From the NCBI GenBank assembly GCA_947846985.1, contig CANTUZ010000002.1, positions 12,383,587 to 12,447,586 on the forward strand: DNA of 64,000 nucleotides, written 5' to 3'. This document shows, piece after piece, positions 1 to 11,500 of the stretch (the first letter of the stretch is position 1; every line of letters begins with the position of its first letter). The stretch comes from Fratercula arctica (taxonomy: Eukaryota; Chordata; Aves; Charadriiformes; Alcidae). A program made the translations under genes and the position numbers. The notes under the pieces are model-generated. The model was not told the origin of the DNA, did not search any database, and saw nothing but the letters and a program-made list of their open reading frames with translations.

Positions 1-540
1 CTCAGCCGGGCATGCAGGGGGGGAAGGCGGGCGGGGGGACGGGGCGCGGAGGGAGGGAATGCGGAGGTTTCTCCTCTCCTCCCCTCTCCTCCTCCTCCTC
101 CTTCGCCGCCTCCTTCAGCGGGGCCCCGCCATGGCTGCTCCCGCCGCCACCGCTGCTGGTGCTGCTGCCGCCGCCGCCCGCCCGCGATCGCTCCGCATCG
201 GCTCCCCGCCGCGCCCGGCCCGGCCCACCCCCCACCCCCCGCCGCCCGGCACCGCGGCGGCGGCGGCTCTCGCCTCGCCTAGCCGTGCCCCGGCCCCGGC
301 CCCGGCCCGCTGCTCCCCGCCCGGCTCGGGCTGGCGGCGGCGCCTGGCGCTGCGGTGCCGCTGCCGCCACTGCCGCCGGTCAGGCACAGCGCCGCTGTCA
401 CAGACACGTGACCGCGCCGCCCCGCCGCCCGCCCCCAGGGGGCGCCCCAGCGCCGGCCGCGCAGCGGGGCCGCCCCGCGCTCCCCGCCGTGTTCCCGCGC
501 ACCCCACACGCATGGCGGGACCAGGGAGGGGCTGGTGAAG
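1..540 (-). promoter_or_regulatory. DIP2C: CpG-island promoter / 5' UTR, probably of DIP2C (coding start outside window)
   Basis: This stretch is extremely GC- and CpG-rich, with many CCCGCCC/GGGCGG GC boxes, GCC/GGC triplet runs, and a pyrimidine-rich block at about 70-118 that reads as a purine-rich leader on the minus strand. CpG density falls sharply after about 540. The gene assignment is inference: LARP4B is identified at the right edge on the minus strand, and in human 10p15.3 the next gene past its 3' end is DIP2C, same orientation, with its 5' end facing LARP4B. DIP2C encodes a large DIP2-family protein with a DMAP1-binding domain and AMP-binding-like domains. I looked for a DIP2C-like first coding exon and did not find one; the minus-strand ATG at about 133 soon meets a stop. 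The start codon therefore probably lies to the left of position 1. The island could also fire in both directions. Confidence 0.55.
405..412 (-). promoter_or_regulatory. Canonical E-box (CACGTG) in the CpG island
   Basis: A perfect palindromic CACGTG at 405-410 is followed by AC, so the minus strand reads GTCACGTG, the preferred USF/TFE-type bHLH-ZIP site. It sits inside the CpG island, a normal promoter-proximal position, and it contains a methylatable CpG. Occupancy cannot be judged from sequence. Confidence 0.4.
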
Positions 541-756
541 GGCTTTATCTTGCTTCATCCCAACAGCCGTCCCTGGAAGTTGGTCTTCTGGCACCCCTTT
601 TATCGAGGAGCGGGGCAAGGAGCGATGTGCCTGTGGCCGGCAGTAGTTCGGCCCCAGAAAGACGAACCCGCTCCCACACCCTGCGACCCGTTTTCCTTCC
701 CCACCTGCTGAACAGCTTCCAGCGTACCCCTATTTTCACCTATGTTCTCTGCATTC

Positions 757-843
757 AGCCAGTGGTGGACTTGGCAGTGCTAGGGTAACGGTTGGAGTCA
801 ATCTGACGGGTCTTCTCCAACCTAAATGATTTGATTCTATTCC
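757..843 (+). mobile_element. CR1 LINE, 3'-end fragment
   Basis: The stretch reads like the extreme 3' end of an avian CR1 in forward orientation: a 'GGTGGACTTGGCAGTGCTAGG' -like segment (about 763-784), then 'ACGGTTGGAGTC', 'TCTTCTCCAACCTAAATGAT' and a degenerate TTCTAT tail at about 833-841. CR1 is a non-LTR retrotransposon whose copies are nearly always truncated at the 5' end. Only about 90 bp remain here and nothing is coding. It lies about 220 bp outside the CpG-island promoter. Confidence 0.8.
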
Positions 844-900
844 AAACAAGCCATGGCAATTCTATGCACTAAACCCTGGGTGCCCGTTTCCATGAAAGCG

Positions 901-1338
901 GGTTCAGAGGAGGCCACGAAGACGATGAGAGGGCTGGAACACCTCTGCTATGAAGTTGGGGTTGTTCAGCGTGGAGAAGAGAAGGCTCCAGGTAGACCTC
1001 ATGACAGCCTTCCAGTACCTAAAAGTACTGGTACAAGAAAGCTGGAGAGGGAGTTTTTACAAGGGCATGTAGTGATAGGACAAAAGGTAATGGCTTCAAA
1101 CTGGAAGAAGATAGATTAGGTGGCAAGAAGAAATTTTTCACTGCCAGGGTGATGAGACACTGGCACAGGTTGCCCAGGGAAGTTGTGGCTGCCCCATCCC
1201 TGGAGGTGTCCAAGGCCAGGCTGGATGGGGCTTTGAGCAGCCTGGTCTAGTGGGAGGTGTCCCTGCCCAGGGCAGGATGGTTGGAACTAGATGATCTTTA
1301 AGGTCCCTTCCAACCCAAACCAGTCTATGATTTTATGA
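901..1338 (+). mobile_element. CR1 LINE, 5'-truncated copy
   Basis: This is the 3' part of a second CR1 in forward orientation. Recognisable segments are 'GATGAGAGGGCTGGAACACC' (about 925-944), 'GCTGGAGAGGGAGTTTTTAC', 'CACTGGCACAGGTTGCCCAG' (about 1159-1178), 'CCCATCCCTGGAGGTGTCC' and the terminal 'GGTCCCTTCCAACCCAAACC' followed by a degenerate TCTATGAT/TTTATGA tail ending near 1338. The reading frame of the reverse-transcriptase C-terminus is broken. Together with the 757-843 piece it forms a CR1 cluster just distal to the left-edge promoter. Confidence 0.92.
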
Positions 1339-4209
1339 AAGAGTAGCGTAATCTTAATATAATGAAGAAGAACAGAGCTCACACTGCAGTGTGTCCATGC
1401 TCAGCACCAGCCTGTACCAACTGACACCAAGCCCATATCTGCAGAACATGGTAAGAAGGACTGACCCACCAGTACTCTTACTTACATGGCTCCAACATAA
1501 GAAGGAACTGTTTTAGAAACATTTAATCAAACTCCCTTTCAGATCAACAAATATATTTCATAAGGACCGTCTTTCTTTCTGTCTCTTTCTCCCTGTATAT
1601 ATTTTCTTCCTTTTTATTTGTTAGGTTTGGGTTGGGTTTTGGCGTTGGTTTTCTTTTAAATCTCTCACAAGAAGGAAGGAGCGAGATACCACAGCACCTA
1701 TCCTTTCAAAAATCCATGGGATACCCAATGGTAGAACAGGTTTTTAGTGGGACACAACTTCAGCAGAAAGAAAAAGGCGTAATTATCCCCAGGGCAACCT
1801 TGGCTTGCTGTTTCAGTCAGTGGAAGAAAAGCAAGGATGTAGGAGTTTCTTCAAAAGATAAAGCTTAGGCTGCGACTATACTAAACAATGTAATTTTTTA
1901 ATACGTTGTGGAACAAAAACAAATTACATCATATTACCAGCTGTGCTGACCTGGCGTCAACACTGTAGCCATTCCTGCAGCATGTGTAGGGCTGGTGGTT
2001 TCTCCTGTTTTCGCTGGTTACCAGCCCCAGACGCGGGAGAGCTGTTTACACCCGGATGGTGGCCGATGCCAGCATCGCTTCAGCCAGACCAGTGGCAGAA
2101 CTGGTTGGGATACTTCAGCGAGGTTGCCCGATGTAAACAAGGCTTGAATGCACAAAGTCCCTTATTTTTATGGTGCTATTTTATTGTCATACGTGTTGAT
2201 TTCTAGGAACCGCTCCTGGGCTGCTCTTCAATGCACGGCGAGATGGGAGCCACCTGCCAGCCTTTCTTTAGCAGGGCCATTACTTTTAGCAGCATGGCAA
2301 CACACACGCCTTTTGGGGCTGTACAGACCTCTCTCCCCCAGCACTGCGCTACACAGGGGTAAGATTTGTACCTTTTGTTTCAAATACAGACATTCAAAAA
2401 AAATTATCCAGGTCTTTTTCATTCATTACATCAAGACCTAAACAATGAAAAGCAATTAAATCCAACTATGCTCCAGGGTTCCTACCTGAGAACTCCAGTT
2501 TTGTTTGTTTGTTGTTTTATGTGGGATGAAATAGGCTGAAAGTATCAGCCTTCTGCAGGAGTGGCTTTTTCAGGTATGATGGAAGCAGCCAAGAGGGAGG
2601 CGAGGGAAGGCTTTGCAGGGATCTGGCTTCCTTCGCTCCTGCATATCGCCGAGTTGCGCCTTTACTTCCCCACTCCTGATAGGAGCTGATTATTTTACTC
2701 ATTTTCTGATCATTAGAGAATCTGTACCGGTGGTGTTCGCCCCACTTTCCAAATTTTTCCTTTTGTGAAGTTACGTAAAGGGACCTAAAGAGAAATATTT
2801 GAACACTCCCATCATTGTGCCTGAAATTTTCTTGGCGCTCCCATGACAAGGCGTCGGGTGCTTCTAAAGGAAGAGCTTGGGGTTGGAACTCATCTGGCAG
2901 CAATGGAAATGGCTGAATTCGGCAAACTCCCTGCCGGGGGGATGTGCTGGCTCCTGTGGAGGGAGTCTGTGGGGCGGCAGGACCCCCCTGGGCAGGCAGG
3001 ACCATCCCAGCGCCTGGGGCTGGGCGCAGGCAGGGGTGAGCGCTGTGGCAACCTTGCCCTGGGGCTCCAGTGGCCAAGCCCCGGCACGGGGATGCTTGGA
3101 GGCCACAGCAGCCTCCCTTGGAAAGCCCATTTGTTCCCTCAAGGCTGATCTCAAGAGGAGAGGTTTCTTACTGATGCAAAGTATCAGGGGCCAGGCTCCA
3201 GGAATGAAATCTCAGGCATCTAAATTTGCATGATGATTTTGATGAAATGCTGAAATTCCAACAAAAAAACAGCACATCAGGAGATTTGACCTAGCTGGTC
3301 TTAATTCATGGATCCCGTCAGATTTATAGATAAGAGGCTGCGCCCTAATCATCCCCTGGAATAAGGGGTAGACATATTCCTGATTCCAAGAAAAGCAGGA
3401 TATTGTTTATATTTTGGATGCAGGGATTAATTAGCATGGTCAGGATTTGTAGAATGCTTTTCTATCAAGACACGCTTTTTGACAAGCAGGGCAATAGTTG
3501 CATGGCGTACAGTCTCATCTGCTTTCAGGAGAAGAAACGAGTCAGTGATGCCTTTCCAACAGCGGCCCTGGTCAACACAGCTTACCAGCTTCATACACAA
3601 TGCTTTAATTAAAATGATTTGGATTATTTATATGCAATGACCCATTTGAACATGTGTATCTTCATGAAAGAAAGAAAAAAAATGAATTTTTACTTAACAA
3701 TACTATACTGGAGACTATGCTCTGTACAGATCACCTTATGGTGTCAGTAACTGAGTGAAACTTCTGAAGGACCACATAAAATTGACCTTGACTAGATAAA
3801 AAATCTCTTTCCTAGCTCTCTCACAGCAAAAGATGTATCCAGTTTTGCAGAGATTTAGCCCGAAGCCAGGTCTATACTAGAAAACATTCCCAGCACCACA
3901 ACTTTAGGAAGGGAGCAAGGCACTAAAGACATTTAGAAAAAAAGAAAAAGCTCTTGCGTAGACATCATTACCTTGATCTAAAGCACCTAAAATGATGTGT
4001 GTGTCTTCTGGACACCGTAATAAAAGCAAGAGGGCCATGTCTGTGGATGAACGGGTCAGCATCTCTTCTACCTGTGGGAATGGGGAGTCAGGATATGGCC
4101 AATGTAGCAAAAAAAAAAAGTCAAAAGCAGGAGGCATTCACAGAAAAAAAAAAAAAAAAAATCAGCTGCCTGGAGGGACTGAGTTATAAAGGAGAGATTA
4201 CCAGAGTGC
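1339..4209. other. Intergenic DNA, no gene recognised
   Basis: No supported gene here. There is a CT-rich stretch at about 1570-1615 and a locally GC-rich patch at about 2930-3130 that opens several short frames on both strands without any recognisable protein. A-runs occur at about 4110-4119 and 4143-4160. Nothing resembles an exon flanked by convincing splice sites. Confidence 0.6.
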
Positions 4210-4545
4210 TTGCTCAGCTTGCTAAGCTACACCAAGGGATGGCCCAGAGAGCTGCCCACGGGTATTTGAAAGGTGGAAGCACTGAGGAAGTTGAAAGGGG
4301 CGGGAAAAAGCAGGGAGTAGAGGATACAACTTTGAATAATTGGATGGAAATAAGAAAGGGAGCCAAAACGCATCAGGGAAAGCTTCCAAGGGATGAGTGG
4401 CATTAGGCTGCGGAAGCGGCTCTCAAAGGAAATGGTGGAATCCCCATAATTTGAAACATTAAAACCAGAGTAGACAAAGCAATCATGAATATGCTGTAGG
4501 AAATAATCCTACTGTGGGATGGGATGAACATGCTTGTCTGACATT
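4210..4545 (+). mobile_element. Old CR1-like LINE remnant
   Basis: The stretch is strongly diverged but keeps the CR1 3'-region pattern in forward orientation: 'AAAGGAAATGGTGGAATCCC' (about 4426-4445), an AAACATTAAAACCAGAGTAGACAAAGCAA-like segment (about 4454-4482), then 'ATATGCTGTAGGAAATAATC' (about 4489-4508) and 'CTACTGTGGGATGGGATGAA'. This is the layout of older reptile/bird CR1 families rather than the young avian subfamily seen at 40.4 kb. No octamer tail is left. Subfamily assignment would need an alignment. Confidence 0.65.
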
Positions 4546-4870
4546 GTTTATGCAAAGATGTACTGCTTTTTTTTTTCCTGTTGAATTCAATTTATTTTTT
4601 CCCCTTCATCTCCCTGCTCCCACTCCCTCTATTTGCCTCTGTCTGCTTGTGGCTCATATGCAGGTCCTGAAATGTATTATTCTTTTACAGCATCTACTGC
4701 AAATGTGGCTGGATGGCTACCTGCTGCCATACTGCAAATAGCAAAAAATAATTGATGAGATGCATTAATCAAGTTACTTCCAAATTGCATGCAAATAGTT
4801 CTATAGTTATTTCCACATTGGGTTCTAATTTCTTTTAATGCTTAAAAATTAAGGCCAATCTCATCTTCTA

Positions 4871-5555
4871 AAGGGAAGGGAAGGGAAGGGAAGGGAAGGG
4901 AAGGGAAGGGAAGGGAAGGGAAGGGAAGGGAAGGGAAGGGAAGGGAAGGGAAGGGAAGGGAAGGGAAGGGAAGGGAAGGGAAGGGAAGGGAAGGGAAGGG
5001 AAGGGAGGGGAAGGGAAGGGAAGGGAAGGGAAGGGAAGGGAAGGGAAGGGAAGGGAAGGGAAGGGAAGGGAAGGGAAGGGAAGGGAAGGGAAGGGAAGGG
5101 AAGGGAAGGGAAGGGAAGGAAGGGAAGGGAAGGGAAGGGAAGGGAAGGGAGGGGAAGGGAGGGGAAGGGAAGGGAAGGGAAGGGAAGGGAAGGGAAGGGA
5201 AGGGAAGGGAAGGGAAGGGAAGGGAAGGGAAGGGAAGGGAAGGGAGGGGAAGGGAGGGGAAGGGAGGGGAAGGGAAGGGAAGGGAAGGGAAGGGAAGGGA
5301 AGGGAGGGGAAGGGAAGGGAAGGGAAGGGAAGGGAAGGGAAGGGAAGGGAAGGGAAGGGAAGGGAAGGGAAGGGAAGGGAAGGGAAGGGAAGGGAAGGGA
5401 AGGGAAGGGAAGGGAAGGGAAGGGAAGGGAAGGGAAGGGAAGGGAAGGGAAGGGAAGGGAAGGGAAGGGAAGGGAAGGGAAGGGAAGGGAAGGGAAGGGA
5501 AGGGAAGGGAAGGGAAGGGAAGGGAAGGGAAGGGAAGGGAAGGGAAGGGAAGGGG
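4871..5555 (+). repeat. (AAGGG)n pentanucleotide tract, about 137 units
   Basis: An almost pure AAGGG tandem runs on the plus strand (CCCTT on the minus). By direct count there are 49 perfectly phased units from 4871 to 5115, apart from one substitution, then one 4-bp unit (AAGG, 5116-5119) that shifts the phase, then 87 units to 5554. Seven units read AGGGG instead of AAGGG: 5006-5010, 5150-5154, 5160-5164, 5245-5249, 5255-5259, 5265-5269 and 5305-5309. Because 5 is not a multiple of 3 and no stop is formed, long FPSLP-type frames open on the minus strand; they are artefacts of the repeat. Every four units supply four GGG runs spaced by AA, so the plus strand is a strong G-quadruplex and triplex candidate. 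Confidence 0.99.
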
Positions 5556-8500
5556 GCCCACTCAGCAATTCTCAGGTATGATTTTCATTCTCTGTTGTGC
5601 CACCCAGGCAAGCACCAAGTTCCATTTCTCCAACCTATTTAGACACCTTAGATCCCCGTAATTATTATGGGTATGTGACAGATGTGAATTGCTGCGTACC
5701 TTGGCATTTGTTTCTCTGCCTTAATATTTTAAAATAATGTAGATGTCCCTCTCTGAGTTCACTATGGTTTATGAAAATGAAATCGAGGGAAGCCAAATGA
5801 ATACTGTATACAGATTGATCTACCTCAGTGTACAGAGGAGTGTTGGACAGCTGATAGGAACTATGACCTTCAGTCGTTTTCCTCCTTAACATCGTTGCAG
5901 ATGAGCTCTGGTAGTGGGGGAAACGAGAATTTCCTTTCCCAGCCTGTCCCCGTGCCAGAGCTCACTGGCCTCACAGCACAGCTGGCAGCAGGGAACGTAC
6001 ATTCATGCCTGAGCTCCTTCTGCACATAGTTTGGCATATTAGTTCACATGCTGATGAAACCAGATTTGAGCTAAGATGTGTAAAAGGGAACTTTCTTGGC
6101 TAGAAGTGAGGTACTACACAGGAAAAGGAAGGAAAAGAACACCTTGGGAAATATAATTTCCCTTAATATATTAGATATTTCTCTCTCCACTTTGCATTCC
6201 ATTGTTCTTAGAGGAACAATTTGATTACCATCAATTAAAAAGTCTTTTTTTTACAATTGTATTTTGTACATTTTAATAATTTTCATACTTTTTTTTTTTC
6301 ATTAAAAGCAAAAATCTAATAAAAAGCCTTTACTGTCACAGTTTAAATTAACTTTGGTTTGAAAGTTAGTCTCACATAAGAAGTATTTATTAGGCTCCTG
6401 CAGTCTGGCAAAGCCTGTTTACACACACAAAAAAGATCCTCTCCACTGCTCCATTTGAGGTGGGAATTGATAACACATTTCACAGGTTCGGAGAAATTGA
6501 GGGAACTGGCGTTTGGAGATAGGAAATGTCCCAATATTCTACTGCAAGACCCCAACACATGCACAGCCGGTCTCTCGCTGCACTGTGCATCTTACAGGAA
6601 TAGCAGTTGTCTGCCCTTTCATCGAGGTTTGAACTTCAGTGATGCTTATAGTTTTCTCAAAGGTCAGCAGTTTTTCTTCAAGGAAATTTCTTAAACTAGA
6701 TATAGTGAATTTTTCAATCTACTGAAATTAAAATGTGAAATCGAGTTTTGAGAGCAAATTTCCTGGAGCAAATTCTTTTCCATTTTTCTGTCTTCCTATA
6801 ATGTTGTTTGGTTTTGTGTTTGTTTTTTTTTTTAAATAAAATATACACGTATGGAAAAGGAACTTATAATTTTTAATAGCTTGCCCTCCAGTTAATGCAT
6901 TAGATCATATTTTTCTGCAACAAAAAATCAAATTGTTGCTTCAAGATGATGTCATGCAAAACTGTTGGCACATTGTAAAAGCAATATAAGTAATATTCTG
7001 TCACTTAATATACCTCTCTGTAATTCCCATCTTCACCTTTCCTAAAGAGCATTAAAATTGCAAAAGGTCAATGCTCAATTAAGGTACAAAAGTAACTTTT
7101 AATACCTGGAAAACATCTTCAGATTCTTTCTACTACAACTCCTCATTGGACATGCCTTAATATTTTCATGGATTCACAGCAGACAACATGAAATGTCCTT
7201 GAAATTCTTTGGGAAATGAGAAAAAATGCTAAAATCTTTTATTACAGATAAAAGGATATTTTAATTATTGAGCATTTTTCCCAATTTGCACTCTCTGACA
7301 TAGGTTAAATCCATTTCAGCTTGATTATTGTCACACAAAGTTAAGATTAAGGTTACCATCTGCATTCAAAACATTCCACTTTTGAATGTTTTTGATGTTT
7401 TGAGATAGTCCTAGCAGAGTTTCATGCTTTCTTAAAGATAATCAAGGAGATGGTAGGTTACTCTTTGTTAATGGAGAGTAACAAATATATATCCAAAAGA
7501 TTTGAATAATTCTGTGATTTGAAGTATCAGTGATCACAGAAAAAATATGCTCCTCTCAATTTCTTTTAATTGTTTTCCCAGCTGACATGGGAGTTGCTTT
7601 ACTACTGGTAAGACCTTGAGCATTTATGCCACCAAGGTGTAGAATTTGAATTGTCAGTAACTCTTGGAAGCAAAAATAGTTCCTTGCTGCCACATCCAAA
7701 TGACCCGTCTGAACAATAGTGGAAGTATTCTGGAACATTTTCCCAGTGTCTGTGGCACCACCTTTACATTGTCGGGTTTTTTTCTTACTTAGCAACCAGA
7801 AGAAAAAAAAAAAAGCTTGAATTTTGTTCTGAGAAGCTGTGTTATAATTATCTTTACAATCTGCTCCAGTTGCGTACTGTCTTACGTTTGACATCTACCA
7901 TTAGCAATTTTGCACTAAATGGCAATAAATGCATGACAATTACTGATCTCCCTACTTAACTGCACAAAGTCACTTCTTCTGTCTTTCTGGAAGCTAGAAA
8001 GTCCTTTTTTTTCTGAGGCAGTAACTTGACTTTTGAGAAAATATTGCCATCACCGCCACTTTCAGTCTCACAATCCATGTAAGAGTGTAACTCTGCTAAA
8101 GAGAAATAAATAATAAGACTCAGTCTTAGGTCTTTATCACTGTGTGGTCCATGCGCCTTGGTACTGGCTCAACAGGATCCAGATCCTTGTTCTAAAAAGT
8201 GAGTGCAGGTTTCAGTCAGCCTCCAGCAAACGTAGTGCGGACTGAAGGATGCTCTCAGGGCAGTCAACGCTCATGGTATTCCTTAGTTGTCCTGAGATCC
8301 TTTCCTCATTCCGGCCAGGCTCTACACCTCTGAGCTGTCTCCGTAGGGAAGCTGATAGGGGTTTTTTTGAGAAAATCTTCTGATTTGATCCTGTCCTGAA
8401 ACTCCCTTATTTTTGTCTCAGAAAGAGCCGTATCTTCCTTTCACTGTTCCTGTGAGGCTCTGAGGGGTGTCTTCTGTCATCTCTCTCTATTCAGGTTTGC

Positions 8501-11500
8501 ACCACCAGCTTCTCTACAGGCTGAAGCCCTTTAGGGCTTGCTGAGTCCAGAAGAAAACATGCAGAGAACTGTACTGAAGCTTCTCTCTAGAAATGCTTTT
8601 CCTGAAAGAGTGGTCTTTTAAAACTTTACCCTGCAAAAACTCTTCTTACTGACCTTTTGCAAAAAAACCTGCCAGGGCTTAAGTGGCAAGTGTTTGCTGT
8701 TTACGTATCCATTACTGAAGCGTCCCAGAAGTTTTCTTCTTTGCATGCCATTTCCTTACTTGGTTTGTGCGTTCAAAGCCAGGGATGGTAAACAACCATG
8801 TTTTTGCAGGCAAAGACTCGAAGCCACATCCCCAGTTTTTATTTCAGGTGCATGGTTTGGCACTACCTTAAGGCAGCACAGAAGAGGAACTTCTTACTTG
8901 TGATTTCATGTCATATTTTTTTTTTTGTTAAATGATTAGACAGAGGTTGAATTCAATGCTGGAAACCAGATTAAGCAGCAATTGTTTTGATTTCTGTGTG
9001 CTTTCTGCAAATGCTTAAGCCATTGATTTAGTCTCCACCTTGCTTATGCAGCAAATTAATGAATTAAAACATACCCTTCAAATGAGAAACCGGTGCTCCG
9101 TGTCCCTGGTGCGTGGAGGAACGCACCCTTCGGTGAGCAGGGCTGTGGGCAGACACATCGGGCAGCGGAGCGGTGCCAAACAGCTGGGCAGCGTGAGCTG
9201 GAGCCACCGACAGAGGATGGCTCACCGTGTTACGGCTTCTTCTTGCGCGTGGACCTTTTTCTTTCCTTTCTAAGCTAAAAAAGGTTAATGTTTGACTATT
9301 TATTCATCTGAGCCTCCTTAAAGGCATGAGATCAGTGGACCATTTTAACAACAGTAGACAGTGCTTCCTGCCCCCTCTTCTCTCCGGCCCTGGGAGCTAT
9401 TCTTACCAGAAAGGACTGAAACTCCACAAACACAGCATCGCTGGCCTACGACCCCATGTCAGTGGCTCAGATTAATCATCCCTGTACTGTTTAACTTCCA
9501 GTGACAAGCTTTTACATTCGTGTTTTAAATAGTCCGGGAAATTCGGGTCAGGATTGACAGCTGGTAACTTCAGTTCCCAAGTTTAAAATTACTTTTTTTT
9601 CTCTTATCCTTAATGCTTTTAAGTACATCTAAGTTCTCTTGGTTTCCAGGGGCATTGGAGCTGACAGTGAAATCCCTTAATTTCTCTGGGTCATCGTCAT
9701 CCAGCGAATGATGTAATATCTAGCTGTGCAGAAACAGAATAATATTTACTTACCTCATCAGGTGTTGTGAGGACCAGTTATTTAATAGCACTTGTGCGTT
9801 TCTGTAGGAAATTCCATGAATGCCACAGCTACCGTCTTTATCTAATGATAAACATTTCTTCAGCAATATAAGAAAGCGATATTCTTTAAAAACTATGACA
9901 ATTCTATGCATTAAAATGCCTCCAGTATTTCCTTCTGTTTGTAAGAAGAATGTCCTTGAGATTTTACAAAAATGCCCGTTCACCATAATTAAGAGGGAGA
10001 GCTGTTCAATTTCTGGGATTAAAACCTTGCCTTTCAGAGAAAGCAGGAGAGTTTAGTATTCTCCAAGCAGGACAACACCGCATCCCAAGAACCGGTAGTC
10101 TTTCAGTCCCGCGCTTTGATCTTGCTTCATTGTCTTTTCTTACTCTGTTTGTGTTGTTTCTTGGTCTGATTTTTAACTGATCTATTTACTGACCTTTAAA
10201 AAAAACTCTCCAACATCACTTCAGGAGGAGTCACCCTGACTTGCAAAGTTATCAGATAAATGTAGTGCCCAATCGCTGAGAGTAACTGAGCACCTGGCCA
10301 TGGGTTTGTCTAGGGGATAATGAGAAGGGAAATAACTAGATGGGCTGAAATTCAAACCTTTGGGTATTTTTGGTGCAAGTCTGTAGATGAACACCTTTAT
10401 TTTGATGTGAAGTCTCCGAGTCATGCCGGAGTAACTCACAGACTTCTTCTAAGCAGTTTTAATTAAAGCCTAGCAAAACTACTTTTATTTCAAATTAAAT
10501 TGGAGTTATATCAGTTAGCTTCCATCAGTTAAGAACAAATCAAAACTAGGATGAAGTACCCTTAATCCAAAATAAGAATGGTTACACCAGTTTAATTGGT
10601 GTGACTGTCTGTAATAGAGGAGGCTTTGTGTCGTGCACTCTTAAAATAATTTATTCAGATGAAATTCTGCCCAGGGGAAGGATTCAAATAATTTCCTCAT
10701 TTCCCCAACCTTCTTTGCACAGACAGTTTGTTAAATGTCCCAATGCTTTGTCAGGGTTTTTTTTGTTATTGGTAATAAAAATGTTTTCCTATTGGAGTTA
10801 AATTGTGTCCTTGGGTTTCGTTTATGTAATTCCTGGGGGGGGGGAAGTGTTTGTATTGCAGGAAATAATTTGATTCGCAGTTTTGCCGAGGTTTCACCTC
10901 TCTCTGAGCTGTGACGTTGATTCAACACAGGTGAGGTGACTCCAGATTCTTTATAATGTTTTCTGGGGATTCGTCTGAAAAAAATCCCAATGTAACAATT
11001 TCACACATATAAGGGAAGAGGTTATTATCGCCTCGTTAGCTGGAGTAGTCAGTCAATACCTTGCTTGAGTGCATTTGTAGGAAGAAAATACAGATTATAC
11101 AAATTTGGCGAATTCTTTTATGCAATGTTTTCATTTAACAGAGATTGCATTTTCTGAATGCACCAGAGACAACTCATGGGCAGTTTATTTTCTCCCAGAT
11201 CCCCAACTTCATTTTTCAGTCTGTTCTTTAGCCAGATTTCTTCGTCTTTGCTGCCACTCATAATCCCCACTTCCCACAGCCCCTTGTGCCCTGGGGCCCC
11301 TGCCACCAGCTTGGGGACCCTGTGGCCCTTGTGACTTCGCTTCTGAAGAGCCTTTGACACAAAGCCTTGCGCAGGGCCCATCTCCAGCCCCTTGGGCTTT
11401 TTTGCACCTTCTGCTCAACCTGAATGAGGGATCATCCTGGGCTGTGACAACTGAATAGTCTGGGACCTTCAAGTGGGAAGCAGGAGATATAGGTCTGAGG

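Noticed and set aside
2..788. Several overlapping A/P/R/G-rich frames on both strands in the CpG island
   Set aside because: GC-rich promoter DNA has few stops. None matches the expected DIP2C N-terminus, and none is supported by splice signals.
4842..5568. Two 235-239-codon minus-strand frames of FPSLP repeats
   Set aside because: They are the translation of the (AAGGG)n microsatellite, which contains no stop in any phase. There is no start context, splice site or non-repeat domain.
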